From Phaeoceros laevis (taxonomy: Eukaryota; Anthocerotophyta; Anthocerotopsida; Notothyladales), in assembly GCA_049999765.1 (NCBI GenBank), contig JBNGIQ010009252.1:110366-149236 (forward strand): a stretch of 38,871 nt of DNA, written 5' to 3'. Below are positions 9,293 to 18,475 of this stretch, in pieces. A program made the translations under genes and the position numbers. Positions within the stretch are counted from its first letter, which is position 1; each line of letters opens with the position of its first letter. The notes beneath the pieces are model-generated. The model was given only the letters and a program-made list of their open reading frames with translations. It ran no database searches and was not told the DNA's origin.

Positions 9293-9856
9293 ATGCTGGG
9301 TCTGCGCTACCTCAACTTGTCGTCCAATGCCTTGACTGGTCCCATCCCACCCACACTTGATAACACGACAGACTTGAATCAGATGGACTTCTCTTTCAAC
9401 CAGTTTACTGGTGGGATCCCGTCGGAGCTCAGGAAGCTGACCATGCTTGAGTCATTTAATGTCTCGTACAACAAGCTGTCGGGGCCTATTCCAGAGCTTG
9501 GGTCGCAGTTCTCTTCCTTCACCTCAGCGTTTTCTGGAAACCCTGGTCTCTGCGGAAGCCCACTTGAAGTCAAATGCAGAGCCGAATCACCTTCACAGAA
9601 TGCGGAAACCCATGATGATCATACGATTCGAGATCAACCATTCTCGTACCCAGGTCTAGTGGTTGGCTTTGTGTCCTCTTTTGTGAGTATTCTGTCTTTG
9701 TTACTGTTTACAAATGCAGGTTTGCAGTATCTCACTTGCATAGTAGGATGGTGCAACTGTGTCAGCGGCCCCCGAGAAGACTCTCAGAGGATATATTTTG
9801 AGACTGCAAGAACACGACGACAGCAGCCACAGTCATGTTTTGCTGGTTTGAAGTGA
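9293..9856 (+). pseudogene. LRR receptor-like protein, C-terminal fragment
   Basis: 187 codons matching about residues 698-868 of the intact RLP. It has three LRRs (LRYLNLSSNALTGPIP and two more), the cap FSGNPGLCGSPLEVKC, a TM helix (LVVGFVSSFVSILSLLLF) and a tail that differs from the intact gene. It has an ATG and an open frame, but no signal peptide, LRRNT or upstream LRRs. The ATG corresponds to an internal methionine of the parent frame. The sequence before it is the RLP leader repeat, so most of the coding region seems deleted. A short membrane protein could in principle be made; a pseudogene is more likely. Confidence 0.8.
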
Positions 9857-10373
9857 TACTGCTCTTTGTGAGTAAGGTGTTCAGTTGTGCCCTGCCTGTT
9901 GTGGTCTCTCTTTTTTAAAGGCAAAGTTGTGAGTCTGCAGATTGAGAGGAGCTGAGGGATTATCTGAAGGTTGGACAAACAGAGGCTGCACATGCAGGGC
10001 TTGGCAGGCACGGAACCCAGTTTGAGTGTCACCATTCCAACCAGCTTGATGTAGTGGCAAGGTGTTTGGGATGTTGCCTATGTAGCTTGCCAGGCAGTCT
10101 TGAGAACGGAACAGAGGTCTCAAATTCTGAGCTGCCTGAGGAGTCAGAGATGTAGCCCACACCAATGACCGCTGAGTGTAGAATGGACCACCTTGCTTGA
10201 GGATAGTCGAGATGCAGTGCTTGCAGTGGTGATTTTTATCACTATGGGACTATTTGTTTATCGAGCCCGAAATGCAGCAACAGTCAGAGAAGTGGTTTTA
10301 TAAAGACTTGTTTCAGTCTGAGAGACAGGACGAAGATTGGGACCAAATAATGAGGAGGTGAAGAACTAGTGTA
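9857..10373. other. Intergenic, no feature seen
   Basis: Convergent 3' flanks of the LRR fragment (+) and the gulonolactone oxidase gene (-). I see no gene, repeat or RNA here beyond presumed 3' UTR sequence. Confidence 0.5.
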
Positions 10374-12125
10374 TCACAATTCGTCTTTGAGAATCTGCTT
10401 CTCGAATCTGCAAACCCGGGCTTCAGGAAACACCAGTCCAGGGCGGCAGAAATAGCCAGCGCTGCGGTTGCAGTGCTCGTCGTGTTGGCAAATGCAGAGC
10501 CCATCCAAGCCGCAAAACGGCCGATGCTGGTTGAGTGAGGTGCCTCCTTCAATCCCCAGAACGGCGTCTGTCCAGGGGCTGGAGAAAATGCCGTCCGGGT
10601 CGAGCCGGTTCTTCACACTCACAAACCGCTTCAACCTTTCGCCATACTTATCTGCTGTCCCGAGGAAGGAGACGAACCTGTTGGACTTTCCCCAGTGCGG
10701 TTTCCCCGCGTACTTCACCATCGCCAGCTGCTCGATCTCGTCCAACACGTCCTGGTCCAGACGCGGCAGCTCCGGCTCAGCGGCGCGGAAGTAGAGCGCG
10801 TTCACGTCAACCGCGTCCTGGGTCTCTCCCAGCAGCGCCCCCGACCCGCCAGGGATGTAGCGGAACCAGAATCCGTAGTAGAAGGCGAGGTTGCAGAGGC
10901 TGTCGGGGCGCTTGTCCCGGACCGCCCCCACTTCCCGCACGAAGTCGGCAACGCGGGAGGCAGCGATGGTGAAGGAGGTCTCGTGGAAGTGCGCCCAGGA
11001 GTTCTCCCACAAGCAGCCCTCGTCCCCTCCCTCGGCCGGAGGGTGGAGGCACGCCTCGGTGGACTGGACGTTGTGGCTGAATCCCACCACCGGGGCGCTC
11101 ACCGGCCAGCTCGCGTCCACCAGCGCGGCCGCCATCTCGCAGGCCTGGCTCCGCGACCCCTCCCCCAGCAGGTGCTGCTCCTGCGCCTTCCTGGCACTAA
11201 GACTCAGGGCGGCAGGGGTGGGCTGCAGTGCGGCCATGCCGTAGACGTGGTCCCCGGGAGTGGAGACAGGCACGCGGCTGGAGTGGAGGAACACCGCCCG
11301 GCGCTGGGACGGGAACCAGAAAATCTCGCCGAACTCGCTCTCCCGGGCGTGGGAGAGCACGCGCTCCGGCAGGTCTGCGTCCCCGGCGTGCTCGAACTTG
11401 ATCTCCCTCTTGTAGATGGCGTCCGCTCGGATGGTCACCTGCGAGATGGCTCCCAACACTCCCAGAGAAATCCGGGCTGCGGCAAGAACTTCCGGGTCGG
11501 ATTCAGCACTCACTTCCAGCACCTTGGCGTGCCCTTCCTCCGCGGAGGCAGGCACCACGATGCGCAGGGACAGGACGCGGTCGTGGAGCGGGTGGGAGTC
11601 GGGGAACAGCGACGACCCGTGCGCGCCAGTGGCCATCAATCCCACCACCGACAGGAAGGACCACACAGGGACGCTGGGGAGCGACAGCCCCGCCTCCCCC
11701 AGCGCCTCCAGCAGCTGGTGGAGCTGCGTGCCTGCTCCGACCGTGGCTGTGCCTGCCTCCGCGTCCACCGTGACGCCGTTGTCGTAGTCCTCGGTGGAGA
11801 TGAGGATGCCCGAGGAGGTGCCGGGGCAGGTGAGCTTGGGAGTGGAGTGGGGGTAGCCCCTGGTGGCCTTCACCTTGCGGCCATGGCGCACCGCCTCCGC
11901 CACCGCCTGCACCAGCTCCTGCTCCGTCCTGGGGCGCACCACTCGGGCGAAGGCGCAGGGCTGGCGGTCGCCCCACTGCGCTAGCCAGGGGGAAATGGTG
12001 CAGCCCTCCTGGTGCTGCGCGTCGGCGCACTGGACTTGCTGCTTCAGTCCCCACGCCTGATTCCAATTCCCCTGCACCTGGAGCAGCACCACCAGCGCCA
12101 GCGCCAGCGCCAACAGGGCAGCCAT
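10374..12125 (-). CDS. L-gulonolactone oxidase-like FAD oxidoreductase
   Basis: Single-exon gene, 583 aa, of the plant L-gulono-1,4-lactone oxidase (GulLO) family, linked to alternative ascorbate synthesis. The open frame runs upstream to 12254, but that first codon is GTG; the first ATG is at 12125 and opens a clear signal peptide (MAALLALALALVVLL), so the protein should enter the secretory route. FAD-binding PCMH domain ~45-225 with the ATGAHGSSL motif. The aldonolactone-oxidase C-terminal domain carries HWGKSN at ~477-482 and RLDPDGIFSSPW. A Cys-rich tail (~538-572: FCGLDGLCICQHDEHC and YFCRPG) is typical of plant GulLOs. The coding region is GC-rich. A broken, inverted copy of the 5' half lies at 20735-21672. 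Exact substrate (gulono- or galactono-lactone) cannot be told from sequence. Confidence 0.93.
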   Translation of the reverse strand: MAALLALALALVVLLQVQGNWNQAWGLKQQVQCADAQHQEGCTISPWLAQWGDRQPCAFARVVRPRTEQELVQAVAEAVRHGRKVKATRGYPHSTPKLTCPGTSSGILISTEDYDNGVTVDAEAGTATVGAGTQLHQLLEALGEAGLSLPSVPVWSFLSVVGLMATGAHGSSLFPDSHPLHDRVLSLRIVVPASAEEGHAKVLEVSAESDPEVLAAARISLGVLGAISQVTIRADAIYKREIKFEHAGDADLPERVLSHARESEFGEIFWFPSQRRAVFLHSSRVPVSTPGDHVYGMAALQPTPAALSLSARKAQEQHLLGEGSRSQACEMAAALVDASWPVSAPVVGFSHNVQSTEACLHPPAEGGDEGCLWENSWAHFHETSFTIAASRVADFVREVGAVRDKRPDSLCNLAFYYGFWFRYIPGGSGALLGETQDAVDVNALYFRAAEPELPRLDQDVLDEIEQLAMVKYAGKPHWGKSNRFVSFLGTADKYGERLKRFVSVKNRLDPDGIFSSPWTDAVLGIEGGTSLNQHRPFCGLDGLCICQHDEHCNRSAGYFCRPGLVFPEARVCRFEKQILKDEL

Positions 12126-12545
12126 TATCCGGGCGGGCTTGGGACCCAGGTGACCATGCGAGTTGGCAAGGAGGAGGAGGAGGAGAGGGAGGACTAACAA
12201 AGAGTGGTAGCAAGCTTTTCGGAGTCTCTCGTGGCAGCGTGGCTCTTTGAACACTTTTTCAGACAGAGCCTCATCCTGTCAATCTTGACCTGTAATTCTG
12301 TCCTGAGCCTTGCTGGCGTGGATTTTGAGTCTACCAAAGTACTCTAACAGGTGAACTGTAAGCCTAGTCACCAAGTCCTCAGCTGCCTGGTGTGTTTCCT
12401 TTATGCATGTCACTCTTCTGTCCGCTCCCCACCTGTCCCGAGAGCCGACATGGCCCTCGTGAGCATGAAGATTCCAAGCGAAGCGCATGGGCTCATCTTC
12501 CGTCGTGTGTCCAAGGAAGTACTGTAATGTATGCAGTGGAATGCC
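11505..12545. repeat. Inverted repeat C, left arm (gulonolactone oxidase 5' half)
   Basis: Covers the first ~45% of the gulonolactone oxidase gene and ~290 bases upstream. It matches the reverse complement of 20735-21672. The right copy lacks several short pieces, including ~60 bases upstream of the gene. The pair nests inside inverted repeat A and outside repeat B. Confidence 0.85.
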
Positions 12546-12719
12546 TTCCATGAGCTGCTTCCCAGGCACCTGGACCAGAGCCTGAGAACATGGGGCCGGC
12601 AAGGCGAATTGATACTTGCTCTGTAGCTTCCACCCACCTTGTGAACAAAGTTCCAAGAGCAAGCCAGCCTCCGATCACACAGTCACATATTAGGTGCAAG
12701 TGCTGCACAACTTGGCGTG

Positions 12720-13112
12720 CACAGAAGGGTTCTTACTTGAAAGATAGTCTACGGAGCTCCAGCAACCCTTACGAGGGCAGCTGGCAGCACAGAACGCCTC
12801 CTGGTGTCGTCCCACAAAATGCCTCCAGGTGGTATTGCACACGGAGACATCTGCATACATATGTCAGAATTAATAATCCTTCGTTTAGACAAGATAAATA
12901 TGTACAGTGCAGAGGTTTGTTGTTTTCTTGAGTCTTGCGCCTGATGGACCCACGACCCTCTTCTCTGCCTATCTGGGAATGACAGCGCGAATCGGGCCAG
13001 TCACGTGAATTTTGCGGCAGGAGCCAAGTATCTCAGCAGACTTGTCTCTCTCGGAGAGCTCTACACGAGGTGTATGAAGGAACTTCATGAGACGTGAACA
13101 TTCTCCCATACA
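12720..13112. repeat. Inverted repeat B, left arm
   Basis: Matches the reverse complement of 18058-18425, from the word GTTCTTACTTGAAAG at the outer end to TGGGAGAATGTTCACGTCTC-like sequence at the inner end. No gene is visible in either arm. This is the innermost of three nested inverted pairs; its two arms are centred at about 15.58 kb, within the ABCG gene. Confidence 0.8.
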
Positions 13113-13336
13113 AGACATCTTCGAGCTGCTTCACAGATGTTTCCTAAATTATTCCCGTATGTACAGTATATGGAAACTGCTACAGGTGTCCGATTCAGAG
13201 TACTTCCGAGCGATATATCTGGGCCTGAGTTGAAGGCATGGAAATGCATCTTGACATGAGTGTGACTCATGTCTTGTAGCACTTCCTCCAACCTCAGTTT
13301 GTGTTTAATGTTGCTACCTGAGCCCAATGTGCAGAA
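13113..13336. other. Intergenic, no feature seen
   Basis: Short non-coding stretch between repeat B and the initiator tRNA. No open reading frame or repeat was recognised. Confidence 0.4.
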
Positions 13337-13408
13337 ATCAGAGTGGCGCAGCGGAAGCGTGGTGGGCCCATAACCCACAGGTCCCAGGATCGAAACCTGG
13401 CTCTGATA
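13337..13408 (+). tRNA. Initiator tRNA-Met (CAT)
   Basis: 72 nt, no intron. The acceptor stem ATCAGAG pairs with CTCTGAT and is followed by discriminator A. The anticodon stem GTGGG/CCCAC holds the loop CCCATAA, with anticodon CAT at 13369-13371. The T arm reads GGATCGAAACC, with the A instead of T that marks eukaryotic initiator tRNAs. A-box and B-box internal promoter sequences are intact, and TTTT at 13417-13420 can serve as the RNA polymerase III terminator. The sequence matches the plant initiator tRNA as I know it, so it is probably functional. Confidence 0.95.
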
Positions 13409-13416
13409 TAACACGG

Positions 13417-13420
13417 TTTT
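13417..13420 (+). terminator. Pol III terminator of the initiator tRNA
   Basis: A run of four T residues nine bases past the tRNA 3' end. Confidence 0.6.
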
Positions 13421-13545
13421 ACAAGCTTCGGAAGAGGCTCCTATTTTGTGTCAAATGAATTTCAGCCACATCATGAGTTCAAGACCAGCACGGCACGACT
13501 TTTTCCGAGAGGAAGCCCAGGGCTCCTCTACTGTCTTTTGCAATT

Positions 13546-13876
13546 TTTCGCAAAAACAATCTGGAGCATTGGAGGTATATGTGCCTGGGAGGGGGCCTCA
13601 ATCACGACCAATTTTGCTCTTCCTCTTTGGAGCTGCATAGCCAATCGAACCATAATTCGTTGAAAGTTGGTTTGCAACTTGTGAGTGGCATGCATGGTGA
13701 GCTTGCGAGCAGAAATTGAATCCCACGAGTATGTTGCGTGTTTTCTTCTCCTCCTCGCTCGTCAGTGTCTTGTGGCAAATCCAATTTTCTAGAGCCCAGG
13801 CGTTTGTTTTCAATTACTGTCTACAAAAAGGAGACACTGGTAACATAGTTTGAAGCTGCAGCTTAGCATTCTCTTC
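13546..13876 (-). repeat. R repeat, copy 2
   Basis: Shares sequence from TTTTCGCAAAAACAATCTGG to GCAGCTTAGCATTCTC with copy 3 (25815-26175) and, reversed, with copy 1 (3355-3608). Its flanks do not match those of the other two, so its ends here approximate the limits of the unit (~330 bp). It lacks the TGGTTGAGGAA hairpin seen in the other copies. Confidence 0.7.
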
Positions 13877-14185
13877 TGCAGTCTGGACAGCATGGACTTC
13901 CAAGTTGCACCTGAAAGTAACACGTTCTCAAGTATCCTTAATAGCAACAAAAGCCTTGCTACTGGGCTGATGTTTCCGCTCAAGATTGGGTAGACTGCAC
14001 AGCTGTGTACGTCCAAGGAACTTAGAATTCTTTCCCCACTGAGACTTCCAGCAAAAGATTTCCGAATTTCTTTTTCTTCTTCCCCGATTCCTTGTGCTCA
14101 TGAGGGGCTACATCTAACCATATTGGTATGAGCTAACAGTATTTTACTTTCTACTTTTCCATGTCTAAAGTCAGGTCCAGACTAC

Positions 14186-17055
14186 TCACTTCCTGATGTT
14201 GTTAGTCCGAAAGCGGAGGATTAAATAGAATATGAACCTATATCCGATGATCATGGCCACCATGACTGCCACATTATTCCATATATGTACTTTCCCTGCA
14301 GAGTAATTTTTCAAAAGGTCTTGTGTGGTTGTAGTGCCATACCAAGTTCTGCCAGGTAGTCGAGAAAACTCGTTCCAAATAATTATCTCGTAGGGGTACT
14401 TGAAAAGGGACAAATAGTGCAGCCAAATCCAGTAGTCAGGAATGGAACTCCTGCGCATGACAAGATAGATCCATGTCAGGTGAGATCCAGGAAGCATTCG
14501 CACAAGAAAAAATGAGCCAGGGCCTAGTAGTGGAGGATGTACCTGGGAATGAAGAAGCCTGAAAACAAGAACATGAACGTGAAAATAGCCACTGTAATTG
14601 AATTGGCAACAAGAAAGTTTGGGGCGATGGCTCCAAAGACAGAGACAAAAGCGTTGGCGAGAATCAACGTCAGTGCCAGGGTCAGAACACAGATGAAGAA
14701 TGCACCAGCATTGTGAACCAGATCCACCATGAAGTAGGACACAGCTATGTTAACCAGTGCCACGAGGGCCAGAAATGGCGTGAAGACCAGAGCTTGTGCC
14801 AGCGTATAGGTAGACGGCCTGTAAGCGCCCCTCGAGACTTCTCGTATAAATATCTGTCGTTCAGCTAGGAAGACTGGAAGAGATTCATTCGTGGTGTAGA
14901 TGCCCAGAGCAATAGTGATGATCAGGAAAGATTGTCGCTGACGTGCCCCCTTTTCAGCGTAATTGGCGTTGAGGAAGATTGTTCCGAAAACCAGAGCTGT
15001 TACTATCTGTGAGAGCAGACACAACATCCATGAGCTGTACAAAACGGCGCGCCGGACACAGCTATTTCAATTCAACCAGGCCTGAGGACTCCTGGCACCA
15101 TTTCTTGGTTCCAAACGGGTTGGATTCCTTTGGAAATTAGAGAAAGCTAGGAAGAAGGGCATACCGCGAGTCCAATTCTTGAGAGGAAAAGCTCGGGAGT
15201 TCGGAATATGTTTTTGAAGGTTCGATCCGATAATGTCAAAATTTCCGAGATGAACGAACTTCCAAAACCAGGCTTTTGAAGCTGGTCCTTCTTGTCCCTG
15301 AGGCTTGAAATGCGCTCCAGTTCATCCATTTCATGCTTCTCCTTCTGCAGACGCCATTTATGAGCAGCTCTAGATGATGATCTGCTCAAAGGATTCTTGC
15401 CAGGAAGGTCCCCGAGATAGGACTCAATCGCTGATTAAGTAGAGAGATGACCACCAACCTGATGAGCGAGAAGCTTCTCAAAACCTACAGGGTCGTCCTG
15501 GTACTGCTCGATCGTATCTAAGGCAAGCTCTACAACATTGACCTGCCAAGTTGCGGACAACACATTAGAAACTGACAGAATGCTCCAAGTCTGTTAGGTA
15601 ATTTGGATAGCAGCAGGATAGGCAAAGAGAACTCACATTTCCTGGAATATTGCGGCCGATGCCTTCAAAGAATTTGGTCATGTGTTGAACTCGACCATGA
15701 TACACAACATTGCCCCTTGCAAGAATGAGCAATTTGTTGAGAAGATCAAGTATCCGAAAGCTGGGTTGATGGATTGTAAGAATCACCAAGCGTTTCCTTT
15801 CAACCGCCAGCATCGACAAAATCTCCACCACGTGCAACGCCGATGTGCTATCCAAGCCTGACGTTGGCTCATCAAGAAAAATGGCACCGGGGTCATTAAT
15901 AAGTTCCACCCCTATGGAAACACGCCTCCTCTCACCTCCAGAAACCCCCTTGAGCTGCGAAAAAATACATCTCCCACATGTGAAAGAAGTATATATGATG
16001 GCGGAAAGAAGAATTACAGTAGGGCACTTAGTACTACTTGTATCCTTTTAACGCAGCATCCACGTAGGCAGAACAGCGCTGATTAAGTAGAGAGATGACT
16101 ACCTACCTCATCATTCCCGACATAGGTGCTAGCACATTCTTTGAGGCCTAGTTGATCGATGATAACCTCAACCCTCTTGAGCCTCTCAGCATTGGACATG
16201 CTTCCCAGCCTGAATCTGGCACTGAACATGAGCGTTTCCGTGACTGTAAGCAGCGGGAACAGCGCGTCGTCCTGCATAACATACTGCGACACCTTCATGA
16301 ATGAGCTATCCACCGGATTGCCGTTCACAAGCACCGCTCCTTCCAAACTCTGCCGCTGAATCCGACCAGCAATGGCGTCTAAAAATGTGGTTTTGGACGA
16401 CCCGGACGGCCCCATCACAGCCAGGATTTCTCCATGCGTAGCACGCGCATTGACCTTATTGAGCAAAACCTTCTCCACCAGCTCTTTCCCCTTCTTTTCC
16501 ATGACCTGCGTCCAAGCAGAAATCGAGGTGAAAACCGCGACAAGTTTGAGCACCTGTAGCTCAGGAAAAAAATTAGGATCACACAAAAGCTCTTCCCTCC
16601 TGTTCTCCAATTGTTGTGCAAGCTTGCAAGCGTGCAATCCTGCAAAATTTATCTCGCTTTCAAGCACATTGGAATCACGCGAGCTCGGCGGTCGAGCGAT
16701 GCATGCGCACCTTGTAAGTCAAATTGACCACGGCGAGGTCGTAGGTCTTTTCACTGCCCCAGAAGCCATCCTCGGTTTTCCGGATTCCGAGCTCCACATC
16801 CTGCAAAACGTCGGGAGCCTCTGCGAAATTGCTCTGAGCCAGGCGGAAGGAGCGGTCCAATGCGCCGCCTACAGAGTCGCCACCACTGTCTTGTCTGAAC
16901 GACACTCTCCTAGTACTCCCGAACCGGCTCATGCTAAGCCTGCTTCCCTGCCTGCTCAAACTCTCGGAGGGCACCGACCTCTCGTCATCATCCGGCAGGA
17001 TTGAAGCGCGATCCTCCTCAGCCACGTGAACCTTAGCAGCGAACGGATTCGCCAT
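14186..17055 (-). CDS. ABCG half-size transporter, copy 1 (seven exons)
   Basis: White/brown-complex half-transporter, 684 aa, that must dimerise in a membrane to export lipids or phenolics. Exons: 17055-16711, 16505-16107, 15954-15637, 15542-15459, 15344-15165, 15006-14543 and 14450-14186, all GT-AG; the first five junctions are phase 0 and the last is phase 2. The N-terminal tail (~115 aa) is Ser-rich, with MANPFA and SRQGSR. The nucleotide-binding domain carries the P-loop GPSGSSKT (147-154), signature VSGGE (252-256), Walker B AIFLDEPTSGLDS (272-284) and the H-loop His (310). A six-helix membrane domain (~430-684) includes IPDYWIWLHYLSLFKYPYE, as in the Arabidopsis ABCG1/6/16/20 clade, whose members export suberin, cutin or pollen-wall precursors. 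The last Gly of the usual GxxGxGK P-loop is Ser in both copies. It is the paralogue of 28987-31733. Confidence 0.93.
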
Positions 17056-18057
17056 TTTCTGCCGCTCCGAATTTGATCAAAACCAACAAGCCTTCAGCTG
17101 CAATTCGCAACTACAACAATGCATCCGATTTTCAAACCAGATTCCCGTGAACCGAGAGATGGCATTGCAGGCTATCTGGCAAGGATTTACAGCCGCAGGC
17201 TGCAGAACTTTATGCCTCAGCCTCAGGGGCCTCCCACAGCCAAAGCAGCTTCAGGACTGAGAGGTCTCGCCTCGCCTGCTGTGTGATCGTAACAAGCCCG
17301 GCAATATGTTGCTTGTAGGCTTCGAATTCGGCATATTAGGCGGGTGATTTGTGAGGCGGGAGGTAGGCCACGATTGACTCGAGGCCAAACGTAGAAAAGC
17401 TGCCAGGACCAGCTTTAAATACTGTGAGAGAGGAGAGGGGCCACTACGCACTGCAATGCGGTACCAATTTGACGTCCTAAATCCCCTCGCGTGATCTGGA
17501 GTCTGGGGTCCGGACTCTTCGACGCTTGTGAGCACGTTTTCTCTTGGCCAATTGAGGAACTTTATTCGGTGTTTTATGGGCCGCAGTCGCACAGATGCCG
17601 CACAAATAAAGCTGCGGCTGATGGGAGTAGCCGCACACAAGAGCCACACAAGACGCACAAATGATGGGGGTAGCCGCACACATGACGCACAAATGAAGCT
17701 GCGGCTGATGTGAGTCGCAGCGAAGAAACTGCCGGATATCTTGAAGAATGATAATAAGCTGTCGAGTGATGATGATGCACTGCATACGTGGCTTGCAGCT
17801 CAGTCCCCACCGGGCCCATGCACTCGAGTCTTTTTTGCTTTTGCGTGCCCCCCTCTAGCGGCAATAAATAAAAGGAAAACCTCTCCTTCGCCAGAACAAA
17901 AATAAAAACCTCCACAGGTGCTTCGGTCGGCTTTCCGAGGGGGCTTCTGCGAAAAGCCGTCGAGAGCCGAACTCTTGACTCCACCACCTGACAGGGGAGG
18001 AGGTATATTTATCGTGCTTTGGGTAAAAGACCACAGTTGGACTGAGATTCTCATTAG
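17056..18057. other. Upstream region of ABCG copy 1 with local repeats
   Basis: No convincing gene. At 17600, 17655 and 17687 the word GCACAAAT begins three related units of uneven length that share GCTGCGGCTGATG and GTAGCCGCACACA. They lie about 550-670 bases upstream of the ABCG start. A TATTTAAA motif (antisense, about 17412) is a possible TATA box, but its distance from the ATG is large and it is unproven. Confidence 0.45.
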
Positions 18058-18425
18058 GTGGGAGAATGTTCACGTCTCGTGAAGTTCCTTTATACACGTC
18101 GTGTAGAGCTGTCGGAGAGAGACGCGTCTCCTGAGATACTTGGCTCATGCCGCAAATTCACGTGACTGTCCCGATCCACGCTGTCATTCCAGATAGGCAG
18201 AGGAGTGGGTCCATCAGGAGCAAGTCTCAAGAAAAGAACAAACCTCTGCCCCTGTAATTATTGTCTAAGACTTTAAACAAAGGATTAATTCGTATATGCT
18301 GTAGATGTCCGGGTGGCAACCTGGAGGGATTTTGTGGGACGACATCCGGCAGAGTCCTGTGCTGCCACGCCACCTCGTGCTGCAGCTCAGTTGAGAATCT
18401 TTCAAGTAAGAAGAGCCCTCGTGCA
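18058..18425. repeat. Inverted repeat B, right arm
   Basis: Reverse-complement match of 12720-13112, with small indels. It ends at CTTTCAAGTAAGAA; weaker homology (GGTGGAAG, ACAGCAA, CCGGCC) continues to about 18475 before an insertion-like block begins. Confidence 0.8.
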
Positions 18426-18475
18426 CGAGGTCGGGTGGAAGCGACACAGCAACCGGCCGCCCCCCATGAGCTGCT

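Noticed and set aside
10695-11984. Plus-strand 429-codon frame across the gulonolactone oxidase gene
   Set aside because: Antisense shadow of a GC-rich gene; Arg/Gly/His-rich with no family resemblance, while the minus frame is a full FAD oxidoreductase.
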